Translations under genes and position numbers: made by a program
The notes under the pieces: generated by a model
Told to the model about the DNA's origin: nothing
What the model saw: the letters and a program-made list of their open reading frames with translations, nothing else
Databases searched by the model: none
Shown here: positions 1 to 8,580 of the stretch, piece after piece
Layout of the letters: each line of letters begins with the position of its first letter
Position numbering within the stretch: the stretch's first letter is position 1
Assembly: GCA_028287745.1 (NCBI GenBank)
Contig: JAQBPB010000029.1
Coordinates: 1 to 46,232, forward strand
Reading direction: 5' to 3'
Length of the DNA: 46,232 bases
From: Chloroflexota bacterium
GTDB lineage: Bacteria > Chloroflexota > Chloroflexia > Chloroheliales > Chloroheliaceae

Positions 1-1356
1 TTTTACAGCACTTGCTCGCACATCATTATCTTTATCTTGAAGTAACTTAATTAATGCCTCTTTACTTCTATGATCTTTAATCTTACCTAATGCTTCGGCA
101 ATGTTTATTCGTAGGAAAAAAGAGTTATGATTAAGCGCAGCTAAGAGGTACGGCACTGCTCTTTTGTCTTTAAGCGCTCCAAGGGCCTCCGCAGCTTTCC
201 ATGCTTTCTCTACCTCCTGGGGATTAGAGGTTGTGCTGCCAGATTGCAAATCTTTTATGAGAAATTCAAATGCTCTACTATCACCTAATTTCCCAAGTGC
301 CCAGGCCATAACAGATACTAATCTTTCATTATCACTAATAGATAAAGCTTTCGCTAAAGAATCTACAGCTTTTTTATCACCAATTTTACCTAAAGCATTA
401 GCAGCCCAGAACTGCAATTCCTCTGAATCATCTTCCAACGCATCAATTAACGGTTCAACTGCCCTTTTATCTTTCAAATAACCTAAAGCAATAGCAGCAC
501 TATCTTCTATTTGAGGATCTTTAAGCAATTGAATTATCGGTTCTACCGCCAAAGGGTCACCGATATACCCTAATGCATAGGTAGCTTCTTGCCTAACATC
601 GCTGTTTTTATCATTCAAGCAGCTAATAAGAGGTTTAACTGCTTGTTTATCCGCAATTTCCCCCAAAGCAGTGGCCGAACTTGCCCGAACTTTAGGGTCC
701 GGATCAGATAAGGCTTTTATAAGTTGGCTTAGTGCCTTTACTTCATTTAAACGTCCTAAATCTTCGGCGGCCTGTGATCGAATATTACTGGTGGAATCCT
801 CTAAAGCTTCGATAAGTAAATTTCTTACTCGTTGATTAGCTATTGCATACAATGCATCACTCGCATCCCAGCGTGTTGCGTTATCTTGATTATCTTTTAA
901 ATATTGTATTAACTTATCGGGTAGAGATGGATCTACCTCTGCCCATATTTTCCATATGTGACGTCGAGTGTTAGCTAGAATAAAAGAATCGAGAAATTGC
1001 TGTGAACAATAAATAGCGCAGAAATAGTCTTGCAATATATTATCTTTAAAGTGTATAGCTTCATTTTCATAAATTAGAAATCCAAACTGAACTGCATGTG
1101 AAACCAATGATTTTGCACTTAATTCTTTACCTTCAGTTTCATTTGAATTCTCTTGATACATACCCTTTTGTTCAGAACATACCCGTAACCACTTACTTAC
1201 TAACTCTATATCTAAAGTTACCTCATCAGAACCAAATAAATTAAAAGCTAAACAACCCAACTCGATAGGAAAAATAATTGCTTCTCTTGGGGTTAATTCC
1301 TTTTTATTTACCGCTTCTTTAAGAATGTTTGAAACGTTTTTATCTAAGTTTATCAT
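1..1356 (-). CDS. HEAT-repeat protein with NACHT-type C-terminal features, partial at left edge
   Basis: I translated this reading frame by hand. It is open from an ATG at 1356 to the window edge, about 450 codons, with its 3' end outside. Residues about 1-125 resemble the helical region that follows a NACHT ATPase, including the segment HFKDNILQDYFCA, which matches the family pattern F-H-x-x-x-Q-E-Y-F-A-A. From about residue 150 there are tandem HEAT/PBS-lyase-type repeats of about 31 residues, with recurring A-A-x-A-L-G-x-I/L and A-V-x-P-L-I. No P-loop ATPase domain lies upstream: a TAA sits directly before the ATG, and transposase debris begins about 110 bases away. No ribosome-binding site is visible. 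The gene is AT-rich compared with the backbone. NACHT-HEAT proteins are often defence or signalling sensors. Here the ATPase part may have been lost, so this could be a 5'-truncated pseudogene. It could also be a stand-alone HEAT scaffold. Confidence 0.75.
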   Translation of the reverse strand, partial: MINLDKNVSNILKEAVNKKELTPREAIIFPIELGCLAFNLFGSDEVTLDIELVSKWLRVCSEQKGMYQENSNETEGKELSAKSLVSHAVQFGFLIYENEAIHFKDNILQDYFCAIYCSQQFLDSFILANTRRHIWKIWAEVDPSLPDKLIQYLKDNQDNATRWDASDALYAIANQRVRNLLIEALEDSTSNIRSQAAEDLGRLNEVKALSQLIKALSDPDPKVRASSATALGEIADKQAVKPLISCLNDKNSDVRQEATYALGYIGDPLAVEPIIQLLKDPQIEDSAAIALGYLKDKRAVEPLIDALEDDSEELQFWAANALGKIGDKKAVDSLAKALSISDNERLVSVMAWALGKLGDSRAFEFLIKDLQSGSTTSNPQEVEKAWKAAEALGALKDKRAVPYLLAALNHNSFFLRINIAEALGKIKDHRSKEALIKLLQDKDNDVRASAVK

Positions 1357-1467
1357 TTATTTTATGGTGGGTTACGATGTCAAAACAGTCAGTTAAGGTC
1401 GTGCAAGGTAGTTAGCTTTTCCCTAATTGAATAAAGTTGCAATTGTTTTTTTAATTATCAGTGTTTA

Positions 1468-1718
1468 TTAACCGAAGTAAATCCGGCTTGGAGTTCGGTA
1501 GTTAAGGGATTGATGCGGCCGGCGATTATTAAAGAAATCGAATAATCTCCCAGCCCATTATCTGCTTCAGTTACATTACTATAATCTGCTAAATATACAT
1601 TTTCCCACTTCGTCGAACGCCAAAGCCTTTCAGTGAAAATGTTATCTATCGCCCTCCCCTTACCATCCATGCTGACCTTAGTGCCTGCCGCTTCTACCAG
1701 TTTAGTGTATTGTGGACA
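1468..1718 (-). pseudogene. IS3-family transposase (OrfB) C-terminal remnant, frameshifted
   Basis: The minus strand encodes the end of a DDE integrase-core transposase. The signature S-M-D-G-K-G-R-A-I-D-N-I-F-T-E-R-L-W-R, around the catalytic glutamate, is typical of IS3/IS150 OrfB. After L-G-D-Y the frame shifts by one base near 1543-1548. In the other frame the expected ending F-D-F-F-N-N-R-R-P-H-Q-S-L-N continues to R-T-P-S-R-I-Y and a TAA at 1468-1470. The N-terminal two thirds are absent. The upstream boundary lies against a truncated MFS gene, so this is a decayed insertion remnant with no active element. Confidence 0.85.
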
Positions 1719-1781
1719 GTATACACCTTGAACTATCCTTACCGATTGTCCGATTTTGCTATGCCATTATAATACTAGACT

Positions 1782-2596
1782 TCAAATTATTCTGAACAAA
1801 AAAACGTTAAGAGCGCTATTAACTCCCGCACCAATTGATGAGAGTATAAGGGTTATCAAAATTATTCGTAAATAATTATTTTTGTAGATAAATGTTAAAC
1901 CTTGCCCAAACTCTACAATTAGTTTATTTGCAGAGCTCATGGTTTGAGGCTGCTCAATCGGAAGATTCATAACGTTAATTGTCCAAAATGATATTAAGAA
2001 AGACACAGCATTTATAATTAAAGCCCATTGGACACCTAAACCAAAAACTAGTAATGGAGCCAACATAGGACCAACAACAATTGCTACATTAATTGGTAAT
2101 TGAAGGAGTCCACTAGCTTTTGCCCTTTCTTCAGGCAGAACTATATCACCAATAAGAGTAAGTCTGGATGGCCCAAAAAACTGTGTACAAGTAAAAACTA
2201 ATATGACACTGATATACACTGATGTTAATTGAATAGTAATAGCTAAGCTTTTATCAATATTATTGATAAAAGTATTAGAAAAATATACAACCAAAGTTAA
2301 TATAAAAAGAATTATGGCTCGCAAAGCATCCATCCATAACATTGTATTTTTTTTGGCCAGCGATCTACTAAAACACCAGCAAAAGGTGCAATTATTATTA
2401 GAGGAAGTGATGTAGCGAAGTATACACCGCTTACAGCTAAGGAAGCCCAACTTTGATTAGCTGCTATCTCGCTTACAATCCATAAAACTAGCGTTATTTC
2501 AAAGGTCCAATCACCTATTGAGGATATAGCATGACCCAGCCATAGTAATGTAAAATTTCTATTAATTATAATGGGAAATTTTCTTTTCCAGTACAT
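1782..2596 (-). pseudogene. MFS efflux transporter, frameshifted and 3'-truncated
   Basis: Two overlapping minus-strand frames together encode the N-terminal half of a major facilitator of the macrolide/enterobactin exporter type. The first frame starts at the ATG at 2596 and has N-F-T-L-L-W-L-G-H-A-I-S-S-I-G-D and then the cytoplasmic loop F-A-G-V-L-V-D-R-W-P-K-K. At a run of eight A (2347-2354) the frame is lost. The second frame resumes with N-T-M-L-W-M-D-A-L-R-A and continues through about four more membrane segments to a stop at 1782. The combined product is about 265 residues; a full transporter has about 400. The missing 3' half ends where the IS3 remnant begins. Function as a transporter is unlikely. 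The intact MFS gene at 42994-44244 is a separate gene. Confidence 0.8.
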
Positions 2597-2746
2597 TTAT
2601 ATTACCCTCATCATTGCTATCCCAAATTTATTTTGAATAAACCAATTTGGCTATCCTTGGATTGAGCTTACATCACCACTTTATAGAGTGTAAGAATAGA
2701 ATGATTTTTTATTACCGTACAGGATTTAGAAAGGGGTAAAACCTAG

Positions 2747-2875
2747 GAAGTTGTCGAACTCTGGACTCCGCCGCCTCAGTTTTACCACGAATTGCGCCAG
2801 CGCATTAGCCAGCGGGACAACCTGGACCAGGCTCACACGATATGGCTAAAAATGACCTCAAACAAGGACGGATGA
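2747..2875 (+). pseudogene. IS110-family transposase remnant
   Basis: A short plus-strand frame between stops at 2744-2746 and 2873-2875 reads V-E-L-W-T-P-P-P-Q-F-Y-H-E-L-R-Q-R, then I-S-Q-R-D-N-L. This matches the segment of IS110-type transposases that precedes the C-terminal transposase_20 domain. Nothing else of the element survives nearby. It supports the picture of an insertion-sequence graveyard. Its GC content is higher than its surroundings. Confidence 0.6.
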
Positions 2876-2907
2876 ACGTGGTAGCCAGCACGAGCCACTA
2901 CAAGGGT

Positions 2908-2940
2908 AAAAAAGAGCAAGGCCGGCATTTACAGCCGGCC
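2908..2940 (-). terminator. Rho-independent terminator after the eCIS-cargo-like gene
   Basis: GGCCGGC (2920-2926) and GCCGGCC (2934-2940) form a perfect 7-bp stem with a 7-nt loop. Read on the minus strand the hairpin is followed by a run of six T (2908-2913). It lies 40 bases past the stop codon at 2981. Confidence 0.8.
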
Positions 2941-2980
2941 ATAATTAATTGTTCACTTTCGGAGGTGATAAAAAGCTAGA

Positions 2981-4114
2981 TTAGAAGGATTTTAGCTTGT
3001 CTTTGATCAACATGTCACCGTTAGCCTTTTTAACTTCATTCAAGTCCAAACCAAGTTCTTGCACAGCCTTGATCGCCCGGGTATTTCCAGCTAGTACCCC
3101 ATTGTAAAGTTTGAGGGCCATTTCGCCGCGAACTTTTCCCCGGTTTTCCTTTATCCTCTTCCACACCATTCTGCCAACACGATAGGCTATCATACCGCCT
3201 GCAACAGTTCCTCCGGCAATAAGCAAGGCCCAGCCTACGGGGTTAGATGCTAACATTCCCGCCAGCATCATAAGGCCTATTACGCTTCCTGCCGCACTGG
3301 CCGCGCTTCCTGCAAAACCAACCCCTTTTTTAATCGCCTTTTCTTTCTTCTGGCTCGCTGCATAGTTCAGAGCCCCGGACAGGTCCTGATTACCGTCACC
3401 CGCTCCAGCTTCCTGAGCTGCAAGGCTGCTCAGCTTGCTCGATTTTTTAGCCGAACTAACTAAAGAGTAACCAGTCAGCGCCATATCTATCCCACCGGCT
3501 GCCACTCCTATACCTGGGGCGGCAGTAGCCGCCTGCGCGGTACCGGCAGTCCCAAGCTGCAAGGCATCGCTAATTTTTGTGGAATTGGCGGCTTGAGACG
3601 CCCCAACGGCTGCCCCTTTAGTACTCCTCCAGACGCCTGAAGAGGCAGTCTTGATCCGTTTCCAAAGGCTCGGCTTGGCGACTTCGGGGTTTTCGGATTC
3701 GGAATCTTCGGTCATTACTTCAGTCACAAACTCCGCCAGAGCGGGTTTGCCTTTGACAAATCCCACTTCAGGAGCGATTTCTGCGGCTTCCGCCTGGGCC
3801 TCTTGTTGCTCGGCTTGTACAGCCGGCTCCTCAGCCTCTTCTTCAGCAGAACTATTTTCTTCGCTGGCGGATACATCGGGTATTCTAGCAATTGGCAGTG
3901 ATCCCCGTTCCCTTAAAATCCGCATGACAGCCTGGTTGCCGACTGTCCTTTGCAACGACAATATTCTTCCGGGAGTTAAATTTTTGGGGTTGGGTTTTCC
4001 AGGCGAAATGGAAATTGACTCTTTGACAGGGCTGAAAGTTTCTGGCTCAGTGGTTAAATCTTGCGCAGTACTGTCATTGTGCAGATTGTGGCTATGTTCA
4101 TTGTGAGTTTGCAT
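2981..4114 (-). CDS. Candidate eCIS cargo protein with GNxAV leader motif and hydrophobic C-terminal region
   Basis: This is a 377-residue protein starting at an ATG with AAGGA five bases upstream. Residues 51-66 hold ILSLQRTVGNQAVMRI, the L-x-R-x-x-G-N-x-A-V motif seen near the N-terminus of many proteins linked to extracellular contractile injection systems, usually before a DUF4157 domain. No DUF4157 HExxH motif is visible here. Residues 80-145 are acidic and disordered. Residues 150-225 are Ala/Gly/Ser-rich, and 263-315 contain one long or two short hydrophobic segments (GLMMLAGMLA, WALLIAGGTVAGGMIAY), followed by a basic stretch and a short helical tail (330-377). This layout suits a loaded membrane-active effector, but that is inference. 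No signal peptide and no eCIS structural genes are present in the window. The gene is intact among decayed insertion sequences and has its own terminator. It could instead be a structural accessory protein. Confidence 0.6.
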   Translation of the reverse strand: MQTHNEHSHNLHNDSTAQDLTTEPETFSPVKESISISPGKPNPKNLTPGRILSLQRTVGNQAVMRILRERGSLPIARIPDVSASEENSSAEEEAEEPAVQAEQQEAQAEAAEIAPEVGFVKGKPALAEFVTEVMTEDSESENPEVAKPSLWKRIKTASSGVWRSTKGAAVGASQAANSTKISDALQLGTAGTAQAATAAPGIGVAAGGIDMALTGYSLVSSAKKSSKLSSLAAQEAGAGDGNQDLSGALNYAASQKKEKAIKKGVGFAGSAASAAGSVIGLMMLAGMLASNPVGWALLIAGGTVAGGMIAYRVGRMVWKRIKENRGKVRGEMALKLYNGVLAGNTRAIKAVQELGLDLNEVKKANGDMLIKDKLKSF

Positions 4115-4790
4115 TTTTCCTTGTTTTGGTTTTACGTTTGTTTTAGGAACTAATAAGGAAGCTTGGCTTTCATTAGTCTTAAGAACAAAACATAAAGCCT
4201 TAAGATAGTATAACCGTAAAGTTTTTTTTATTCAATAGCAAATAGGAAAATGCAGGGTTTATACTCTATAATAATGGCTGCCAGTTTAATCCGGAGTAAA
4301 ATAGGCCTTTAGGTTTCAAATTTAAAAGAAAGGTAGCCAGTTTGAATTGCATTGTTGGATTGAAAAGTTAGTACTAAGTCCATAAAAGTTTGTCAATCAT
4401 CGCCTCCCGTAGTAAAGTGGGCAAATGAATAAATAAACTAAAAATATCAGGTGCAACTCATTGTGCCTGTGCTCGCAAGCTACTACATCTGGCCTTCGCT
4501 ATTGTTTAAGCTGGTAAGCCTTTCAACTCAGGTAAATTTGTAATGGAAACCGAAGTGGCTTAAAAGGTTCAAAATTAGAGTGCCTTATTCAGGCTGATTC
4601 CCCTGAATGGTTTAACTCCCCCATTTTTAGCTATTTATTTTTAAGGGGACACAGTGCTAACCAATTTGGTACTTGACAATGATTACCGCATCTACATGGC
4701 CCATCCGCCGAACTACTTCCGAGTTCCATTTCCTCAACCCACCCTCTGATAATGAAGGTGTAACTCACCCAAAACCGGGGGAACTACTAT
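4115..4790. other. Intergenic stretch without a recognisable gene
   Basis: These 676 bases are AT-rich near 4120-4440 and mixed afterwards. The first part should hold the promoter of the minus-strand gene starting at 4114. From about 4600 the composition becomes that of old transposon sequence, which is recognisable only from 4791 on. I found no convincing coding frame, tRNA or array. Confidence 0.5.
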
Positions 4791-5093
4791 TTACCCGCTA
4801 GAGTTTGTCGGGGATGCAGCTTTTATGGGTGTTGCTTGCCCAATTCTTTGATGCGGTCGTTAGAAATTGTAACAGCTAACAAATTCCTTTAACACTGCCT
4901 TTAAGTGTCTTTCATTAAAGACCAGAAAGTGTTCAAGCAGTTCTCGCCGGATTGTGCCCATGAGACGTTCGCAATTTACATTCGCGTTTGGCGCTTTTAG
5001 GAGAGGTTTTATCACTTCGATTCCGGCTCCTTCGGCCACTTGCTTAAAGTGAGAGCCGAACTTCATAACATTATCACAAAAGAGCAGGTTGGC
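4791..5093 (-). pseudogene. Integrase-core (rve-type) transposase C-terminal remnant with nonsense mutation
   Basis: The minus-strand frame reads L-L-F-C-D-N-V-M-K-F-G-S-H-F, then G-I-E-V-I-K-P-L-L-K-A-P-N-A-N-V-N-C-E-R and R-R-E-L-L-E-H-F. This is the end of an IS481/IS3-like DDE transposase, with the last catalytic Glu in N-C-E-R. After C-Y-N-F an in-frame TAA (4860-4862) interrupts the expected continuation, which is still readable as R-P-H-Q-R-I-G-Q-A-T-P up to the final stop at 4791. The upstream part is missing beyond a TAG at 5094-5096. It is a dead fragment. Confidence 0.8.
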
Positions 5094-5326
5094 CTACCAG
5101 GCAAATAAAATTGACACTTGGTGGATATGACTTTAAATGATGCAACCAGAAAAAATGGGAATGATTCTTTGGTGATGCAAACGCTATGAAACTGAAACCC
5201 GGCCTGGATTCTCAAGCAGGATGGGTTTCAGGCTGGTGTTCTATACGGTATACGAGGGGTAATTAACCTGCCGGGTTAGCCAGGGGCTTGTCACAACCCA
5301 ACAGTTGTACTTGAATAAACCTTGCC

Positions 5327-6553
5327 CTATTTGAGGAGCGCCCTCCTCAAAAGGTTCAAGCCGAAGATGGTTCCCAGCCGTTTGATTTCCGATGGGTTGG
5401 ACCGGTAGCTGAGTTCGGCGCTTTTTACTGTACCCCGCAGGTCAACCGCCATGAAAATCTGCCCGGCCGGTTTGCCCTTGAAGGTATCGGCGCGGGGCGC
5501 GGCACATACCGCTAGCCCGGCCTCGGTTCCCAGGCTTTGCCGGGCCGCCGTAGCCATAGCTTCGACCACTTCTTTACTTAAAATGGAATGTTCCTCAATC
5601 AGGGCCGGGTCAACGCCCCAGGCTGCCAGCATTTCCGGCTGCTGGCTGACCAACCCGCCCCGGAAAAAGGCCGGGCTTTGCGGCGCATCGTTCAGCAAGG
5701 CCGAAAGCACGCCTCCGGTCCCGGCTTCCATCACACCCAAAAAGAGCGAGTTGTCCTGTAACATGGTCCCGATTACCCCTTCCAGGGTTTCGTCATCCTG
5801 GCCGTAAATCAGAGTGCCCAGCCGCTCGCGGAGCTTGATTTCCAGCTCGAATACCAGGTCGCGGGCGGTTGCTTCGTCGTCCGCCTTGGCCGTAATCCGC
5901 AGGTGAATACCGTCATTCTTGGCATAGGTCGCCAGGGTCGGGTTATTCGAATGGATATAATCCTCCACCATTTCCTCGACAGCCGACTCGCCTTTACCCA
6001 GGATTTTTAGCGTGCGCGAGAGGATAAACCCGCCCGAAGTACGCTCGCTTAGCCGGGGGACCGCCTGGTTTTGCCACATTGTCTTCATTTCGTGGGGGAC
6101 ACCGGGCATGCACACGATTACCCGTCCCTGGTTTTCCACCCACCAGCCCGGCGCGGTGCCTACCGGGTTATCCAGGGCCTGGGCCGACTGGATGAGCGTG
6201 GCCTGCTTCAGGTTGCGTTCCGGCATTTCAATACCGCGCCCGCCGAAATAGCCGCGCAAAGCTTTCTCAAGGTCCGGGTGGACCTCCATCGGTTCACCCA
6301 GCAAATCGCTGATGGCTTCGCGTGTCAGGTCGTCTTCGGTGGGGCCGAGTCCCCCCGTGCAAATCACCAGGTCCGAACGGCTCAGGGCGCGCCGAAGTGT
6401 TTCGGTCAGGCGCTGGCGGTTATCGCCCACCTGCGAGATATAATATAGATCAACCCCAAAGTCGGGTAATTGTTGAGCTAACCAGGCCGCGTTAGTATCG
6501 GTAATCTGGCCGAGCAGCAGTTCCGTACCAATCGAGAGGATTTCAGCTTTCAT
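5327..6553 (-). CDS. cinA: CinA family protein with degenerate C-terminal amidase domain
   Basis: The 408-residue length and two-domain layout fit CinA. Residues 1-170 are the molybdopterin-binding-like domain (ILSIGTELLLGQITDTN at 5-21, CTGGLGPTEDD at 65-75), linked in CinA to ADP-ribose pyrophosphatase activity. Residues about 255-405 are the CinA C-terminal domain, normally a nicotinamide-mononucleotide amidase that recycles NAD breakdown products. Here the family motif E-S-x-T-G-G reads EAGTGG (276-281), so the nucleophilic Ser is Ala, and the Y-S-N-x-x-K motif reads SQQPEM (303-308). The amidase half is therefore probably inactive, while the fold seems kept. The gene stands alone on the minus strand between island debris and the ABC binding protein. 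No recN or recA neighbour is present. Confidence 0.9.
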   Translation of the reverse strand: MKAEILSIGTELLLGQITDTNAAWLAQQLPDFGVDLYYISQVGDNRQRLTETLRRALSRSDLVICTGGLGPTEDDLTREAISDLLGEPMEVHPDLEKALRGYFGGRGIEMPERNLKQATLIQSAQALDNPVGTAPGWWVENQGRVIVCMPGVPHEMKTMWQNQAVPRLSERTSGGFILSRTLKILGKGESAVEEMVEDYIHSNNPTLATYAKNDGIHLRITAKADDEATARDLVFELEIKLRERLGTLIYGQDDETLEGVIGTMLQDNSLFLGVMEAGTGGVLSALLNDAPQSPAFFRGGLVSQQPEMLAAWGVDPALIEEHSILSKEVVEAMATAARQSLGTEAGLAVCAAPRADTFKGKPAGQIFMAVDLRGTVKSAELSYRSNPSEIKRLGTIFGLNLLRRALLK

Positions 6554-6614
6554 TTTTATTCCCGGTAAAGTAAGCGTTGAACATTAAAAGTGGAACGGGG
6601 GACCCGAAAAGTAA

Positions 6615-6649
6615 CCCGGTAAACTTGCAACTACTTAAAGTTTACCGGG
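6615..6649. other. Perfect 12-bp inverted repeat between cinA and the ABC binding protein gene
   Basis: CCCGGTAAACTT (6615-6626) and AAGTTTACCGGG (6638-6649) are exact inverted copies around an 11-nt loop. The hairpin sits 53 bases past the minus-strand stop at 6702 and about 60 bases before the cinA start. On the minus strand only a weak T-rich tail follows (TTACTTTTC), so it may be a weak terminator, an RNA 3'-end stabiliser or an operator for cinA. Confidence 0.5.
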
Positions 6650-6701
6650 AAACGGGTTCTCTCGTTAGACATGGCCCTAACAACGTGCCACGTACTGGTA
6701 T

Positions 6702-8399
6702 TTAAGCACCAAACCGGGTGCTGGTAAAGATATATCGCGAGGTGATGTCTTTTAGCCGGTCGCTGGCTACATTCAGGACTTTCAGGTTCTGGCCCTGGAC
6801 GCCGCCGACCCGGTTGCTGACCACATATTTATAGGTGCTGTAATAGAGGGGAATGCTGGGCAATTCGTCGGCCCAGACTTGCTGCCACTGTAAATAAAGC
6901 TTCTTGCGCTCATCTTCTTTAACCACCGCCCTGGCCTGTTCCAAAAGTTGGTCGGCCCGGTCCAACTTCCAGTTGGCAAAGTTGGTATGCTGGCCTCCCG
7001 GCTCGGTAAAACTGGAATGCCAGTTACCAAAGGGGTCCGGGTCGTTCAAAACACTCTCGATGGTCAGCAGGGTCGCGTCATACCCGCTGGACTTTAAGCT
7101 GGTATCGAGGTCAGACGGGCTGGGCGCCGTTTCGACCTGGGCTACCACCTGGATAGCTTTAAGGTTCTCGGCAATCTGGGAAGCCGCCGCCCGCTTATCG
7201 GCCGTATCGTCAATCAGCATCCGGAAGACCAGCCGCTGGTTGTTGCGCTCGCGGATACCGTCCCGGTTAATCTTCCAACCGGCATCGTCCAACAGCTTAT
7301 TAGCTTTTTGCAGGTCGAAAGTATAGGGGTTGATGTCCTTGTTATAGGCCCAGGAAGTCGCCAGGATGGGCGACGAACTGACCACCGCTTGCCCGTTTAG
7401 AGCCTTCTCTACCAGGTTTTGCTTGTTAATAGCGTAAGCCAGGGCTTGCCGGACTTCCTTCTGGCTGAACAGCGCCGAACGCTGTAAATTCAAAAACAGG
7501 AAGGTGTTGCGCGACCGGGGAGTGCTAATCTCATTAATGTTCTTCAGGCTTGCCAGCCGTCCCGCTTCGTTGGCGCTTACTTCCGATACACCGTCCACCT
7601 GGTTGGCCTGCATGGCGCTCAGGGCCGCGTTAGAACTGGGATAGAACCTGAACCAGATTTTATCCAGGTAAGGCTTCTTACCCTTATACAGCGGGTTGGT
7701 AATCAGAGTAACCCCGTCCGGTGTGATGCCGCCAGGGGCCAGTTGATAAGGGCCAATGCCAACCGGGGCCTGGTTAAATTCCAGTTGAGAACTGGTCAGG
7801 TCAGCCGCTTTAATCTTATTTTCAAGCTTATGGGCCGGTAAAATACCCAGGGTCGTGTAACTCAAAAAGGCCGGGAAAGGCTGCTCCAGCTGGAAGCGCA
7901 AAGTGTAGTCGCCCAGGCGAGCTACTTCGACCTTCCTCCAGACGGCCGCCTGGTCCTTTGGACCCTGGAAATCGTCACTCTTAAGCAGGCCCAGGGTGAA
8001 GGCCACATCGCGGGAAGTAAAAGGGACTCCATCCTGCCAGACTATATCCTTGCGCAGGTGGAACTCCCAGCTTTTACCGTCCGCCGAAACGGTCCAGCTA
8101 TCGGCCAAATCAGGCGTAATAACCTGCCCCGGTTGGTCGGCAGTGGTGCCCGGCGTGCTGCGGGTCAAACCGCTAAAGACCAGGGCGGTTACATCCTGGC
8201 TGAACGAGTTTGCCGGGGCGACCAGCGGATTAATTTTGATGGTAGAGGAAGTATCGATTACCACCCCCTCGGTATAAGTACCGCCTGGGGCAGGTTCATT
8301 GACGGGAGTAACTACCAATAGAAAGTAGGCCAGAGAAAAGCCAATAGCGATAAGACCGACTATTGCTACAAAGACCTGGAGCCTGAGACGATTAACCAA
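6702..8399 (-). CDS. ABC transporter substrate-binding protein, family 5 (oligopeptide type)
   Basis: The 565-residue protein belongs to the DppA/OppA solute-binding group. Residues about 12-32 form a membrane segment (VGLIAIGFSLAYFLLVV) with no lipobox cysteine, so it is probably anchored or exported by that helix. The mature part has the family sequence W-E-F-H-L-R-K-D-I-V-W-Q-D-G near residue 110, then R-D-V-A-F-T-L, V-G-I-G-P-Y-Q-L, and the later V-R-Q-A-L-A-Y-A-I-N-K. It would capture peptides or similar solutes at the outer membrane face. No permease or ATPase genes are adjacent, so it is an orphan in this window. The substrate cannot be told from sequence. Confidence 0.88.
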   Translation of the reverse strand: MVNRLRLQVFVAIVGLIAIGFSLAYFLLVVTPVNEPAPGGTYTEGVVIDTSSTIKINPLVAPANSFSQDVTALVFSGLTRSTPGTTADQPGQVITPDLADSWTVSADGKSWEFHLRKDIVWQDGVPFTSRDVAFTLGLLKSDDFQGPKDQAAVWRKVEVARLGDYTLRFQLEQPFPAFLSYTTLGILPAHKLENKIKAADLTSSQLEFNQAPVGIGPYQLAPGGITPDGVTLITNPLYKGKKPYLDKIWFRFYPSSNAALSAMQANQVDGVSEVSANEAGRLASLKNINEISTPRSRNTFLFLNLQRSALFSQKEVRQALAYAINKQNLVEKALNGQAVVSSSPILATSWAYNKDINPYTFDLQKANKLLDDAGWKINRDGIRERNNQRLVFRMLIDDTADKRAAASQIAENLKAIQVVAQVETAPSPSDLDTSLKSSGYDATLLTIESVLNDPDPFGNWHSSFTEPGGQHTNFANWKLDRADQLLEQARAVVKEDERKKLYLQWQQVWADELPSIPLYYSTYKYVVSNRVGGVQGQNLKVLNVASDRLKDITSRYIFTSTRFGA

Positions 8400-8580
8400 A
8401 ACCTAAAAACCTCATCTCAATCCGGGGAAAAGAAACATTTGACCTTGAACGATAAAGCAGAACCTTGAACGGAAACAAAAGGCGTTTATAAAGGAAACAC
8501 TTTAACTCCTGAGTGCGTTTTCCCCTACCACAACAAAGCCCTGCGGTTCCCGTCCAAAATTAAGCGTTAAACGTTCTACT

